Shown one piece after another: positions 34,959-43,590 of a stretch of DNA of 64,000 nucleotides (the stretch's first letter is position 1; every line of letters starts with the position of its first letter). The position numbers and the translations under genes were made by a program. The notes beneath the pieces are model-generated. The model was given only the letters and a program-made list of their open reading frames with translations, was not told where the DNA came from and searched no databases. The stretch is from Caballeronia concitans (GTDB lineage Bacteria; Pseudomonadota; Gammaproteobacteria; Burkholderiales; Burkholderiaceae). The stretch lies in the NCBI RefSeq assembly GCF_001544615.1, contig NZ_FCNV02000012.1, positions 98,708-162,707 of the forward strand, read 5' to 3'.

Positions 34959-35987
34959 ATGGGGAAAAGCAAATTCATTTCGTCGCTTGCGACACTGTCG
35001 TTCCTGGCAGCGATCCACGCAGTCCACGCGCAGCCGAATCCCGTTCCGGTCACCGCCGACAACTTCGTTCGCGCGGAATCGGACGAGGAACTCAACAAAG
35101 TGGTCAAGTCCGATGGATTCGGGAAGTTCTTCCACAACCGGGAACTTGCGCCTGTCGACCAGCAGATCGTGGTGCGCGTGAACCGGGACACGCTGTACTC
35201 GTCGGCGGTGTTCGACCTCGACGCCGGCCCGGTGACGATCACTTTGCCTGACGCCGGGAAGCGCTTCCGTTCGATGATCGTCATCAACGAAGATCACTAC
35301 GCGCAGGAAGTCGTCTACAACGCCGGCAAGTACACGCTGGACAAGCAGAAGATCGGCACGCGCTATGTGCTCGCCACGGTTCGCACGCTCGTGAATTCTG
35401 CCGACCCGAGCGACGTCGCCAAGGCTCACGCCTTGCAGGACGCCATCAAGATCGACCAGAAGCACCTCGGTACTTTCGAAGTGCCGAACTGGGACCCGGT
35501 CAGTCAGAAGAAGGTCCGCGACGCGTTGCTGGTCCTCGGTTCCACCATTCCCGACACGCGCAAGTCGTTCGGCACGAAGAACGAAGTGGATCCCGTCCGT
35601 CATCTGATCGGTGCTGCAACGTTGTGGGGCGGCAATCCGGAAAAGGATGCGCTCTATCTGACCCGGGTTCCCCAGAAAAACGACGGCTCGACGGTCTACA
35701 AGATTCACGTCAATCCTGACGTGCCCGTCGATGGTTTCTGGTCGATCACCGTGTATAACGCGGCAGGTTTGATTGACCCGAATCCGCTCAACGCCTATTC
35801 CCTGAACAACACGACCGCACACAAGAATAGCGACGGGTCCGTCGACATTCAGTTCGGCGCGTGCGATGGGAAAGTGCCTAACTGCCTGCCCATCGCATCG
35901 GGATGGAACTACACGGTTCGCTTGTATCGTCCGCGCGCGCAGATCGTGAGCGGGCAGTGGACGTTTCCCGAAGCACAGCCTAAGTAA
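34959..35987 (+). CDS. DUF1254/DUF1214 exported protein
   Basis: 342 residues from ATG 34959 after a short leader. The signal peptide ends AVHA before QPNPVPVTADNF. The body has DUF1254 marks (NRDTLYSSAVFDLDAGPVTITLPDAGKRF) and DUF1214 marks (VPVDGFWSITVYNAAGLIDPNPLNAYSLNN). The family is common in soil bacteria and of unknown biochemical role. It is a lone gene between two copies of a diverged direct repeat, so it may have been moved or duplicated as a unit. Confidence 0.85.
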   Translation: MGKSKFISSLATLSFLAAIHAVHAQPNPVPVTADNFVRAESDEELNKVVKSDGFGKFFHNRELAPVDQQIVVRVNRDTLYSSAVFDLDAGPVTITLPDAGKRFRSMIVINEDHYAQEVVYNAGKYTLDKQKIGTRYVLATVRTLVNSADPSDVAKAHALQDAIKIDQKHLGTFEVPNWDPVSQKKVRDALLVLGSTIPDTRKSFGTKNEVDPVRHLIGAATLWGGNPEKDALYLTRVPQKNDGSTVYKIHVNPDVPVDGFWSITVYNAAGLIDPNPLNAYSLNNTTAHKNSDGSVDIQFGACDGKVPNCLPIASGWNYTVRLYRPRAQIVSGQWTFPEAQPK

Positions 35988-36674
35988 GCCGCGTATCGCT
36001 CGCCTCGTTTGATCGGGCGGCTGCTGGTCAGCGCGAAGTAAATCTTCGCGCTGACTCGTTCGGTTCGCCGCCGCTGGGTGATCGCAACCGGACGGTAACG
36101 CTAGTCATCGAGAACGGTTGGAACTCCGTCGGTGGAAAGCTCGTGCAAAACAAAACGTTACACGTTCGAAAGCTTTTGCCACGACGAGATATCGTAAGCT
36201 TTGATGCCTTCTGCGTAATGCGCTGAAACAGGTTAGTAGGGCGAACGAGTTCGATACTTCGATGCCCGAGCCGTTTTCGAAAATGCACTGACCTCGTGCG
36301 CCTACGCCTGACTGGAGATGCTGCCGCTTGTCAATGGGCGGGAAGTGACAGGGGAGCCGCAAGGCTCGCCGGTGATGGTTCAACGGTCCGGTCTGCTAAC
36401 CCTGCTATTGTTCCCGCCCGCCCCTTTTCTCCGAGCAGATGGGCGCGCTGTCTGATAGTGAGAAGGCCGTTCCTTCGGGCGAAGAGCTGCCATGCCGCCG
36501 CCTACGTCAGAACCCGCCCGCCGCGACGCCCCGTCGCAGTTCATGTTAGCCTCTCGTTTCCGCGCGGACGGCAACGCCGCGGCCGACGGTGCAACCCCCG
36601 CGCCGCCTGCATCGACATTTCTCGCCCCGCCAGATGCGGGCGCCGACATCGAACACCCGACGCACATCACGAAC
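35988..36674. other. Intergenic stretch before the H-NS-like gene
   Basis: 687 bases. It holds the right repeat copy (36260-36313). The last 183 bases are open in the H-NS frame (from ATG 36492) with an Ala/Pro-rich translation and might be a 61-residue N-terminal extension. The stretch 36000-36250 shows nothing I recognise. Confidence 0.45.
36260..36313. repeat. Diverged direct repeat, right copy
   Basis: CGATGCCCGAG, a 17-base spacer, then CTGACCTCGTGCGCCTACG and CCTGACT. Partner of 34852-34904, about 1.4 kb away on the far side of the DUF1254 gene. Confidence 0.5.
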
Positions 36675-37034
36675 ATGACGTACAGAAGTCCGCAAGTCGC
36701 CGAGTTGATGGCGCAAAGAGAATCGCTGGAAAAGGAACTCGCCGAAGCACGGCGCAAAGAAGAGCGGCTCGCGCTAATAGAAATCGTGCAAAAGATGCGC
36801 GAATACGGCATCACACTGAATGAGTTGCTGGGCCGCAAGCCCGAGGCGCCGCACGCTGCGCCGGACGTCGCGATCAAGTACCGCGATCCGGCGAGCGGCG
36901 CGACGTGGAGCGGACGCGGTCGCGCGCCGCACTGGATTGCCGGAAAAGACCGGGACGCGTTTCTCGCCAGCCGGCCTGCTGCCGGTTCGTCGCGATGGGC
37001 CGCACAGGCCTCCTTGTTCGCGGACGAAGAGTAA
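36675..37034 (+). CDS. H-NS family nucleoid protein
   Basis: 119 residues. An N-terminal coiled coil (LMAQRESLEKELAEARRKEERLALIEIVQKMREYGI) drives oligomers, and the C-terminal DNA-binding motif YRDPASGATWSGRGRAPHWI is the H-NS core. Burkholderia members are about 100 residues, which favours Met 36675; an open frame from 36492 would add a disordered 61-residue leader. H-NS proteins silence AT-rich foreign DNA, which fits the lower-GC surroundings. Confidence 0.86.
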   Translation: MTYRSPQVAELMAQRESLEKELAEARRKEERLALIEIVQKMREYGITLNELLGRKPEAPHAAPDVAIKYRDPASGATWSGRGRAPHWIAGKDRDAFLASRPAAGSSRWAAQASLFADEE

Positions 37035-37099
37035 ATCGGCGCGGGCGAGCGGGGCGCTCCCGCTACGCCGCCTACGAAGCCGACCGCGCCCGATACCGC

Positions 37100-37501
37100 T
37101 TACTGCGACAGCACCACCTGCGCGATCAGCCCCGTGCCGACGGCCACGAGCAGATAATCCGCGCCCACGCCGACCCACTGATAACCGCGCGGCGGCTGAC
37201 GCAGGCCGTGGCCGTGCCAGTCGTCGACGACATATTGACGGTTCCGGTAATCGCCCGACAGGCGATCGCCCCTGTGCCAGTCCGGATGCCCGCGGTCGTG
37301 TTCCGCGTGTTGTTCGGGACGTGGCGCGTCGTGGCCGTTCATCGCCGGTCCGTGGCCGGGGCCGTGATCCGGTCCATGATCGTTCCCGTGTTCGTGATTC
37401 CAGTCCGGGCCGTTATGCGACGGCTGCGCGAAGCTCGCGCCCGCTGTGAGCCCCAGGCTTGCGCACAGAAGCGCCGCGACGATTCGATTCTTCTTCATCA
37501 A
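37100..37501 (-). CDS. RcnB-family His-rich periplasmic protein
   Basis: 133 residues with a signal peptide ending ASFA. The mature part has a His/Asp/Gly/Pro-rich stretch (about residues 28-75) that could bind metal, then the RcnB domain: WHRGDRLSGDYRNRQYVVDDWHGHGLRQPPRGYQWVGVGADYLLVAVGTGLI. Characterised RcnB takes part in nickel/cobalt balance. No rcnA exporter is adjacent, so that role is uncertain. Confidence 0.82.
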   Translation of the reverse strand: MMKKNRIVAALLCASLGLTAGASFAQPSHNGPDWNHEHGNDHGPDHGPGHGPAMNGHDAPRPEQHAEHDRGHPDWHRGDRLSGDYRNRQYVVDDWHGHGLRQPPRGYQWVGVGADYLLVAVGTGLIAQVVLSQ

Positions 37502-37672
37502 ACACTTCTCCTCTATAGCTGAATTGCCGACCGCGTCTTCGGCATGCGATGCCTTCCCACGCGGCCTGCCGCCACTCTACGTGCTGCCAACGCGCGCTGC
37601 CGTGAGATTGTGTAAGTAACGCTTACTTCGTATTACTCGCCTCGCGTCGCAGGCAGCCTGAAGCGGTCCATA

Positions 37673-37686
37673 CATTCAGCTGAATG
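37673..37686. promoter_or_regulatory. Perfect palindrome upstream of the aldehyde dehydrogenase
   Basis: CATTCAGCTGAATG is an exact 14-base palindrome 80 bases before the gene. A TGCTATCGT extended -10-like sequence follows at about 37706. It is a good candidate operator. Confidence 0.4.
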
Positions 37687-37766
37687 CGAACAATAAAAAT
37701 GTTTTGCTATCGTGAATGGTCTTTCTGGCCCACCATGAGGCGATTCGATAAAGGCTGGAGGAAGAC

Positions 37767-39218
37767 ATGGAAAGCACTGCGGATCTCAAGCGTTATGAGC
37801 TGTTGATCGGAGGCGAATTCGTCGCGCCGAGCGGCGGCGAGTATTCGACGAATCTCGATCCCGCGACCGAAAACGCGATCGCGTACGTGGCGCAGGGCAC
37901 ATCGGCGGATGTCGATCGCGCGGTTCAGGCGGCCCGGGCGGCGCTCAAGCCGTGGAACGCAATCCGCGCCGCCGAACGCGGCCGCATCCTGATGCGGCTC
38001 GCCGAACTGCTGCGCGAGAATCAGGAAGAGCTTGCCGCGCTCGAAAGCCTCGACGCGGGCAAGCCGATCGCGGGCGTGCAGCGCCAGGACGTGCCCGCGG
38101 CCATCGATACGCTCGCCTATTACGCCGGCTGGTGCGACAAGATCAACGGCCAGGTCGTGCCGGCGCGCCCCGATGCGCTGACTTACACGGTGCGCGAGCC
38201 GGTCGGCGTCGTGGGGGCGATCGTGCCCTGGAATTTCCCGCTGATGATCGGCATGTGGAAGATCGCACCCGCGCTCGCGTGCGGCTGCACGCTCATCGTC
38301 AAGCCCGCCGAAATCACGCCGCTTTCCGCGCTCATGGTCGGACGGCTCGCGCTCGAAGCGGGCGTGCCGCCGGGCGTGCTCAATATCGTGACGGGAAAGG
38401 GTTCCGTCGTCGGCGATGCCCTTGTCGCGCATCCGGGCGTCGACAAGGTGACGTTCACCGGCTCGCCGTCGGTCGGGCGCGGGATTCTGCAGGGCGCGGC
38501 GGGCAACTTCAAACGCGTGACGCTCGAACTCGGCGGTAAATCGGCGAACGTGATTTTCGCGGATGCGAACATCGACAGCGCCGTGCGCGCCGCGGCCTCC
38601 GGCATCTTCTTCAACGCGGGACAGGTGTGTTCCGCCGGATCGCGCGTGCTGGTGCAGCGCGCGGTATATGACGATGTCGTCGAACGCCTCGGGCAGCGTG
38701 CGCAAAGCATCAAGCTCGGCGACCCCTCGAAACGCGAGACCAACATGGGGCCGCTCATTTCCGCGAAGCAGATGAAAAGCGTGCTGGATTACGTGGACAT
38801 CGGCAAGGGCGAGGGCGCGTCGCTCGTGACGGGCGGACGGCGGTCGGGCGAGCGCGGCTATTTCGTCGAGCCGACCGTGTTCGCGAACGTCGAGCACGAG
38901 ATGCGAATATCGCAGGAAGAGATTTTCGGTCCGGTCGCGAGCGTCATTCCGTTCGACGACGAAGCCGACGCGCTGCGCATCGCCAACGGAACGGCGTACA
39001 GCCTCGCGGCGGGCGTGTGGAGCGCGGACATCGGCCGGGTGCATCGTATGGCGGCGGAACTGAAGGCCGGCACGGTCTGGGTCAACACGTACGGCTACAC
39101 GGATGTGCGGCTGCCGTGGGGCGGCTCGGGCGATTCGGGCTTCGGCCGCGAACACGGCGATGTCGCGATCGAGAACTTCACCGAGCCGAAAGCGGTGTGG
39201 GTGTCGTTGGCGCCTTAA
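37767..39218 (+). CDS. NAD-dependent aldehyde dehydrogenase
   Basis: 483 residues. The catalytic Cys288 lies in NAGQVCSAGSR and the general base Glu254 in LELGGKSANV, 34 residues apart as in the superfamily. The NAD-binding motif FTGSPSVGRGI and the VPWNFPLMIG helix start are present. The closest style is gamma-aminobutyraldehyde or betaine-aldehyde type enzymes. It is a single gene with a palindromic operator candidate. An aldehyde released by the downstream ThDP lyase could be its substrate, but nothing in the sequence ties them. Confidence 0.9.
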   Translation: MESTADLKRYELLIGGEFVAPSGGEYSTNLDPATENAIAYVAQGTSADVDRAVQAARAALKPWNAIRAAERGRILMRLAELLRENQEELAALESLDAGKPIAGVQRQDVPAAIDTLAYYAGWCDKINGQVVPARPDALTYTVREPVGVVGAIVPWNFPLMIGMWKIAPALACGCTLIVKPAEITPLSALMVGRLALEAGVPPGVLNIVTGKGSVVGDALVAHPGVDKVTFTGSPSVGRGILQGAAGNFKRVTLELGGKSANVIFADANIDSAVRAAASGIFFNAGQVCSAGSRVLVQRAVYDDVVERLGQRAQSIKLGDPSKRETNMGPLISAKQMKSVLDYVDIGKGEGASLVTGGRRSGERGYFVEPTVFANVEHEMRISQEEIFGPVASVIPFDDEADALRIANGTAYSLAAGVWSADIGRVHRMAAELKAGTVWVNTYGYTDVRLPWGGSGDSGFGREHGDVAIENFTEPKAVWVSLAP

Positions 39219-39303
39219 GGAATCGAAGACCGGTGTCCCTTCGCGGCAAGCGTCGCGAAGGGCAAAAGGCGTTCGAACGCATCATGCGGATCAAACGAAC
39301 AAA

Positions 39304-39321
39304 GGGCGGCCGAAGCCGCCC
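39304..39321 (-). terminator. Hairpin after the minus-strand unknown gene
   Basis: Stem GGGCGGC / GCCGCCC with a four-base loop; on the minus strand it is followed by TTTGTT, a weak T tract. Confidence 0.5.
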
Positions 39322-39351
39322 GTCCTCCCGCCCGCGAGCCTGATTGCAGGC

Positions 39352-39693
39352 TCAGACCTGCACGCGCTGTCCGTCTTCGTGGCGCGAACGCCAGAGCCGC
39401 GCGCGTTGCGTGCTGTCCTCGTACTGGACCGTGTTCTGGCGGCAAGCCTCGATCGTCGAGTTCTTCCGCTCGATGATCGCCTGACACAGAAACTCCGCGC
39501 TATAAGCGGTCAGCAGATGCGGGCAGTGCGTGCCGATGTACTGCGCGAGCTTGCCGTAATCGCTATCCGCCGATGCCAGCGAGCGGTACGTTTGTGCGTC
39601 CCAGCGGAACATCAGGTCGAGTTCTTCGAAAGCGGTATTGAACGCGCACACTTGCGCCTGAATTTCGCGGTCGTCGCTATGAGAGTGGATCAT
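39352..39693 (-). CDS. Conserved-looking protein of unknown function
   Basis: 113 residues, soluble, helical in pattern: IQAQVCAFNTAFEELDLMFRWDAQTYRSLAS, then YIGTHCPHLLTAYSAEFLCQAIIERKNS. It has three cysteines and no signal peptide. I do not recognise the family. It reads toward the aldehyde dehydrogenase and has a hairpin after its stop. Confidence 0.55.
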   Translation of the reverse strand: MIHSHSDDREIQAQVCAFNTAFEELDLMFRWDAQTYRSLASADSDYGKLAQYIGTHCPHLLTAYSAEFLCQAIIERKNSTIEACRQNTVQYEDSTQRARLWRSRHEDGQRVQV

Positions 39694-39790
39694 GTTCGTC
39701 TCCTGAATGGCCGGGGGGCTTCATTGCAGGATAGGGAACATCATCCATACAGGACAGTTAAACTTTCTTCTGCTAGCTATACGGCTTTGT

Positions 39791-40738
39791 TTATAAGTCC
39801 GGCTTTCCTGTCTTCGCGACGATATGCGTGATCGCCTCGATCTGCGCCGCGCCTTCCTCGATGAGGAATTCCTTGAACGCGAGCGCCACGGGCGGAAGCC
39901 GCTTGTTATTCCGATGCACGACGAACCAGTTGAGCATCACGGGAAAACCCTCGATATCCAGCACGGCCAGCTTGCCGACCTGCAATTCCATGCTAATGGT
40001 ATGCGCAGACAAGAAGCTCACGCCCATCCCGGCGATGACCGCCTGCTTGATCGTCTCCGTGCTCGTGATTTCCATCGCGACATTGAGATTGGCGAGCCGT
40101 CCCGCGAAGCCTTCTTCCATCGAGTTCCACGTGTCCGAGCCGCGTTCGCGAACGATGAACGGCTCATCGGCGAGCGCTTCCAGCGGAAGGTTCTTTCGTC
40201 CGACGAGCGGATGATCCGGCGGCGCCACGATCACATAAGGATGCGGCGCGAAGGAAACGTTGACGGTATCCATGTCGCGCGGCGGACGGACCATCACGGC
40301 GAGATCGGTGAGATTGTCGGTGAGCTGGTGCAGCAATTCCTCGCGGTTGTGCACCGCGAGGTTCAGTCGGACATCGGTATTGCGCTTGGTGAAGGCCGCC
40401 AGCAGGCGAGGAAAGAAATAGTCGCCCGCGCTGATCACCGCCACGTTGAGCGTGCCGCCGGAAATGCCCTTGAGGCGCGCCATGGCGTCGTCGGCTTCGC
40501 GGAACTGTTCGAGGATCGCCCTGCTGTAATGGAGCATTTCATTGCCGGCAGGAGTGAGGTAGATTCTTTTACCAAGTTGCTCGAAAAGCGGTAAGCCTGC
40601 ATGTTCCTCGAGCTGCTTGACCTGCGTCGAAACCGCAGGCTGTGTGAGATAGAGCTCTTCCGCGGCCCGTGAAAAGCTGAGCCGGCGCGCGACCGTTTCG
40701 AAGATCTTCAGTTGACGCAGGGTGGCGTTACGCAGCAC
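39791..40738 (-). CDS. LysR-family regulator, CbbR-like
   Basis: 315 residues. The N-terminal helix-turn-helix LRQLKIFETVARRLSFSRAAEELYLTQPAVSTQVKQLE and the CbbR-like substrate domain are complete. It is divergent from the OxlT-like transporter gene across 384 bases, the usual arrangement for a LysR activator and its target. CbbR itself controls the Calvin cycle; no such genes are present here, so the ligand is likely another metabolite. Confidence 0.9.
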   Translation of the reverse strand: MLRNATLRQLKIFETVARRLSFSRAAEELYLTQPAVSTQVKQLEEHAGLPLFEQLGKRIYLTPAGNEMLHYSRAILEQFREADDAMARLKGISGGTLNVAVISAGDYFFPRLLAAFTKRNTDVRLNLAVHNREELLHQLTDNLTDLAVMVRPPRDMDTVNVSFAPHPYVIVAPPDHPLVGRKNLPLEALADEPFIVRERGSDTWNSMEEGFAGRLANLNVAMEITSTETIKQAVIAGMGVSFLSAHTISMELQVGKLAVLDIEGFPVMLNWFVVHRNNKRLPPVALAFKEFLIEEGAAQIEAITHIVAKTGKPDL

Positions 40739-41122
40739 GGCAGGCCCTCATCCATTCACGATAGCTAACTTATACAATAAATTTTTTTAACTTTCCCTAA
40801 TCGTTTTTCTCCCCCACGATGCTTTCACGCCCCTCGCAGTTGTAAGCCAGCGGCAACTCCGGCAGCACACGAGAGCCTGTAGAGGCTCATCGACCATCCG
40901 GACTCTATTGGGAATCGCTTGAAATGATTCTTCGATCGCCTGACGCGGATGTTGGCCAGATGTGCACCCGCATCGCCCTCTTCGACACGCGCCGGCTCGC
41001 CCGTGCCGCGTGGCCCGAGCATCTTCCCTGACCGACCGCTCGCCCGCAGGCGCAAAGCGCCCGCGTTTCCCGCAGTGCATCAGGCGCCGCACGAGCGCCG
41101 AAAACAGATAATGGAGACAGAC
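40739..41122. other. Divergent region between lysR and the OxlT-like gene
   Basis: 384 bases. It starts with an AT-rich tract (40760-40802, with TTATACAATAAA and a run of T) that suits a LysR-controlled promoter. The rest is GC-rich with an open frame fused to the transporter, which I consider non-coding. AATGGAGACAGAC supplies the ribosome site for the transporter start. Confidence 0.45.
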
Positions 41123-42475
41123 ATGGCAAGCGCAGACACGGTTGTGTCCGGGCAGTCGCACGGGCGTCATCACAACAGGTGGATTCAGCTAGCGATCGGC
41201 ATTGCATGCATGGGCCTCGTCGCGAACCTGCAGTACGCCTGGACCCTTTTCGTCGTTCCAATGGATGCCAAGCATCATTGGGGACAAGCGGCGATCCAGA
41301 CGGCCTTCACCATTTTCATCGTCACCGAAACGTGGCTCGTGCCCGTCGAAGGCTGGCTCGTCGACAAGTTCGGTCCGCGGCCGGTCGTCATCGGCGGATC
41401 GGTGTGCGCGGCGCTCGGCTGGGTCATCGACGCCCACGCCACGAGCCTCATGCATCTCTACATCGCGGCGGTGATCGCGGGCATCGGCGCGGGCTGCGTG
41501 TACGGCACGTGCGTCGGCACCGCGCTCAAGTGGTTCCCGGATAAGCGCGGTCTCGCGGCGGGCCTGACGGCAGCCGGCTTCGGCGCGGGCGCGGCGGTCA
41601 CGGTCATTCCCATCTCGAACATGATCCAAAGCTCCGGCTACGAGCACGCGTTCATGTTCTTCGGCATCTTCCAGGGCGTGTGCATCTTCATTCTCGCGAT
41701 GGCGCTCGTGCGTCCGAAGCCGCCGGTGAACGTGGTGCCGGCCAAGCGCATCGTGTCGACGAAGATCGATTACACGACCGGGCAGATGGTGCGCTCGCCG
41801 CTTTTCTGGGTCCTGTATCTGATGTTCGTGTTCGTTGCGGCGGGCGGCGTGATCGCCACGGCGCAGTTCGGGCCGATCGCGAAGGAATACGGCTTCGCGA
41901 AGATGCCGGTGAACCTGCTCGGCGTGACGCTGCCGCTGCTCGCGATGACGCTTTCCATCGACAACCTCTGCAACGGCTTCACGCGTCCGCTGTGCGGCTT
42001 CATCTCCGACAAGATCGGCCGCGAGAACACGATGTTCATCATCTTCCTGGGCGAAGGCATCGCGCTGCTCGGGCTGATGGAATTCGGACATCACCCGTAT
42101 CTCTTCATGCTGTTCGCCGCGCTGACCTTCCTGTGCTGGGGCGAGATCTTCTCGATCTTCCCCGCGACCTGCGCCGATACCTTCGGCAGCAAGTACGCAG
42201 CGGCCAACGCCGGTACGCTCTACACGGCGAAGGGCACGGCCTCGATGCTCGTGCCGCTGGCCTCCGTGCTGGCGTCGGTCGGATCGTGGAACGCGGTGTT
42301 CATCGCGGCGGCGGTGACGTCGATTGCGGCGGGCCTGTGCGCGAAGTTCGTGCTCGCGCCGATGCGCAAGCGCTGGATCGAGAACACGGTCGCCGCGACG
42401 TCGGACGATTCGCCGATGAACGCGTCGTTTCAGGCCGGATGGTCGGAAACGCCGCGCAACCCGTCGGTGCAATAA
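41123..42475 (+). CDS. MFS oxalate/formate antiporter-like transporter
   Basis: 450 residues, twelve membrane helices. LVANLQYAWTLFVVPM, WFPDKRGLAAGLTAAGFGAGAAV and TLYTAKGTASMLVPLAS follow the OxlT family; the Lys in TAKGTAS corresponds to the substrate-binding Lys of OxlT. OxlT swaps oxalate for formate. The start is ATG 41123, because the GGAGA within the codons of the upstream ATG 41111 serves as its ribosome site. The formyl-CoA transferase 9 kb away supports an oxalate-type substrate, by inference. Confidence 0.85.
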   Translation: MASADTVVSGQSHGRHHNRWIQLAIGIACMGLVANLQYAWTLFVVPMDAKHHWGQAAIQTAFTIFIVTETWLVPVEGWLVDKFGPRPVVIGGSVCAALGWVIDAHATSLMHLYIAAVIAGIGAGCVYGTCVGTALKWFPDKRGLAAGLTAAGFGAGAAVTVIPISNMIQSSGYEHAFMFFGIFQGVCIFILAMALVRPKPPVNVVPAKRIVSTKIDYTTGQMVRSPLFWVLYLMFVFVAAGGVIATAQFGPIAKEYGFAKMPVNLLGVTLPLLAMTLSIDNLCNGFTRPLCGFISDKIGRENTMFIIFLGEGIALLGLMEFGHHPYLFMLFAALTFLCWGEIFSIFPATCADTFGSKYAAANAGTLYTAKGTASMLVPLASVLASVGSWNAVFIAAAVTSIAAGLCAKFVLAPMRKRWIENTVAATSDDSPMNASFQAGWSETPRNPSVQ

Positions 42476-42486
42476 GGAAGCCGGGC

Positions 42487-43434
42487 ATGCGCGATCGAAC
42501 GCTCGACCTCGCGCATGCGCCTTCCGTTTCACTGCATCAATTGCGTCTGTTCATCACGCTCGCGCGCTACCGCAGTTTCACGCGCGTGGGCGATGAATTC
42601 GGCATCACGCAGTCGGCAGTCAGCCGCGGCATTCGAGAACTCGAAGACGAAATCGCGCTGCGGCTTTTCGATCGCACCACGCGCCAGGTAACGCTCACCG
42701 ACACCGGACGCAGGCTGCTCTCGCGCGTCGCGCCGCTCGTCGAGGAACTGGAAGCGACGCTGCGGCCCCGCGCGCACGAATCGGGCGAGCCGGGCGTTGT
42801 GAACCTCGCGTGCAGTTGCGGGCTGACCGCGAGCGTGTTGCCGCCGCTCCTGGCATCGTGCGGCGAGCGGCTTCCGGAAACGACCATCGTGCTGATGGAC
42901 CGGCCGCAGAACGCCGTGCTCCAGCTCGTGCGATCCGGCGAGGCGGAACTGGGCGTCGTCATCGCTCCCGACAATCTGGATGGTCTCGCCACCGAGCCGC
43001 TTTTCGCAGACGGGCTCGCCGCCGTGGTCGGCGCGTCGCACAGGCTGTCCGGGGCAGGGCGCATCGACTGGCAGCAGTTGCGCGGCATGCCGCTGCTTCT
43101 TCTCGACGACGACACCGGCAGCCTCGCCGCCATCGAAGCCGCGCTCACGCGCCACGCGGTGACGGGCGCGGTGCGGCAACGGCTCACGCAGCCGGCGGCG
43201 GTCGCGCGAATGGCGGAAGCGGGCCTCGGGATCGGTATTCTGCCGATGCACGCGCGCAGTGCTTCCGACAGCGATCGCGTGCGCTTCATCCCGCTCGAAC
43301 CCGACGAGTCGCGCACGATCATGCTCGTGCGCCGGCGCGGCCGCGCGCTGCGTGCAAGCGCGGCGGGCGTCTGGTCGCACTTCATCGCGTCGTCGACGCA
43401 TACTCTTATTGCAGCTCAGGCCATCGAGGCCTGA
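42487..43434 (+). CDS. LysR-family transcriptional regulator
   Basis: 315 residues from ATG 42487, six bases after GGAAG. Helix-turn-helix SLHQLRLFITLARYRSFTRVGDEFGITQSAVSRGIRELE, then a type-2 periplasmic-binding fold sensor (EPGVVNLACSCGLTASVLPPLL; GEAELGVVIAPDNL). It lies 11 bases after the OxlT-like gene on the same strand, so the two are probably one transcript. It is a second LysR in the locus. Confidence 0.9.
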   Translation: MRDRTLDLAHAPSVSLHQLRLFITLARYRSFTRVGDEFGITQSAVSRGIRELEDEIALRLFDRTTRQVTLTDTGRRLLSRVAPLVEELEATLRPRAHESGEPGVVNLACSCGLTASVLPPLLASCGERLPETTIVLMDRPQNAVLQLVRSGEAELGVVIAPDNLDGLATEPLFADGLAAVVGASHRLSGAGRIDWQQLRGMPLLLLDDDTGSLAAIEAALTRHAVTGAVRQRLTQPAAVARMAEAGLGIGILPMHARSASDSDRVRFIPLEPDESRTIMLVRRRGRALRASAAGVWSHFIASSTHTLIAAQAIEA

Positions 43435-43543
43435 TCGCGCGCTTTTTCTTTTTCTCGATTGTGGATTCGCGTACCGCGAGACGTCGCGTGCGGGTTTCCG
43501 CTCGTGCGAATCGCCTTGTTTGGTCTGCATCTGGAATGTAGTA

Positions 43544-43557
43544 TCTGGTATATCAGA
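43544..43557. promoter_or_regulatory. GntR-type operator site 1
   Basis: TCTGGTATATCAGA, a near-palindrome 33 bases before the ketopantoate-reductase-like gene. It matches three other sites in this locus (44632, 47866, 48039), all near promoters. The FCD-type GntR protein encoded at 44930 is the likely ligand-responsive binder. Confidence 0.55.
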
Positions 43558-43590
43558 AGGCTATCAGGCTACTTACTCAGGAGACGAACC

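Noticed and set aside
39791-40738. CbbR regulator of carbon fixation
   Set aside because: The protein is CbbR-like in sequence but no Calvin-cycle genes are nearby; it is divergent from an organic acid transporter.
41680-42486. Long upstream extension of the second LysR gene through the transporter
   Set aside because: It overlaps the OxlT-like coding sequence in another frame and LysR proteins begin right at Met 42487, which has a ribosome site.
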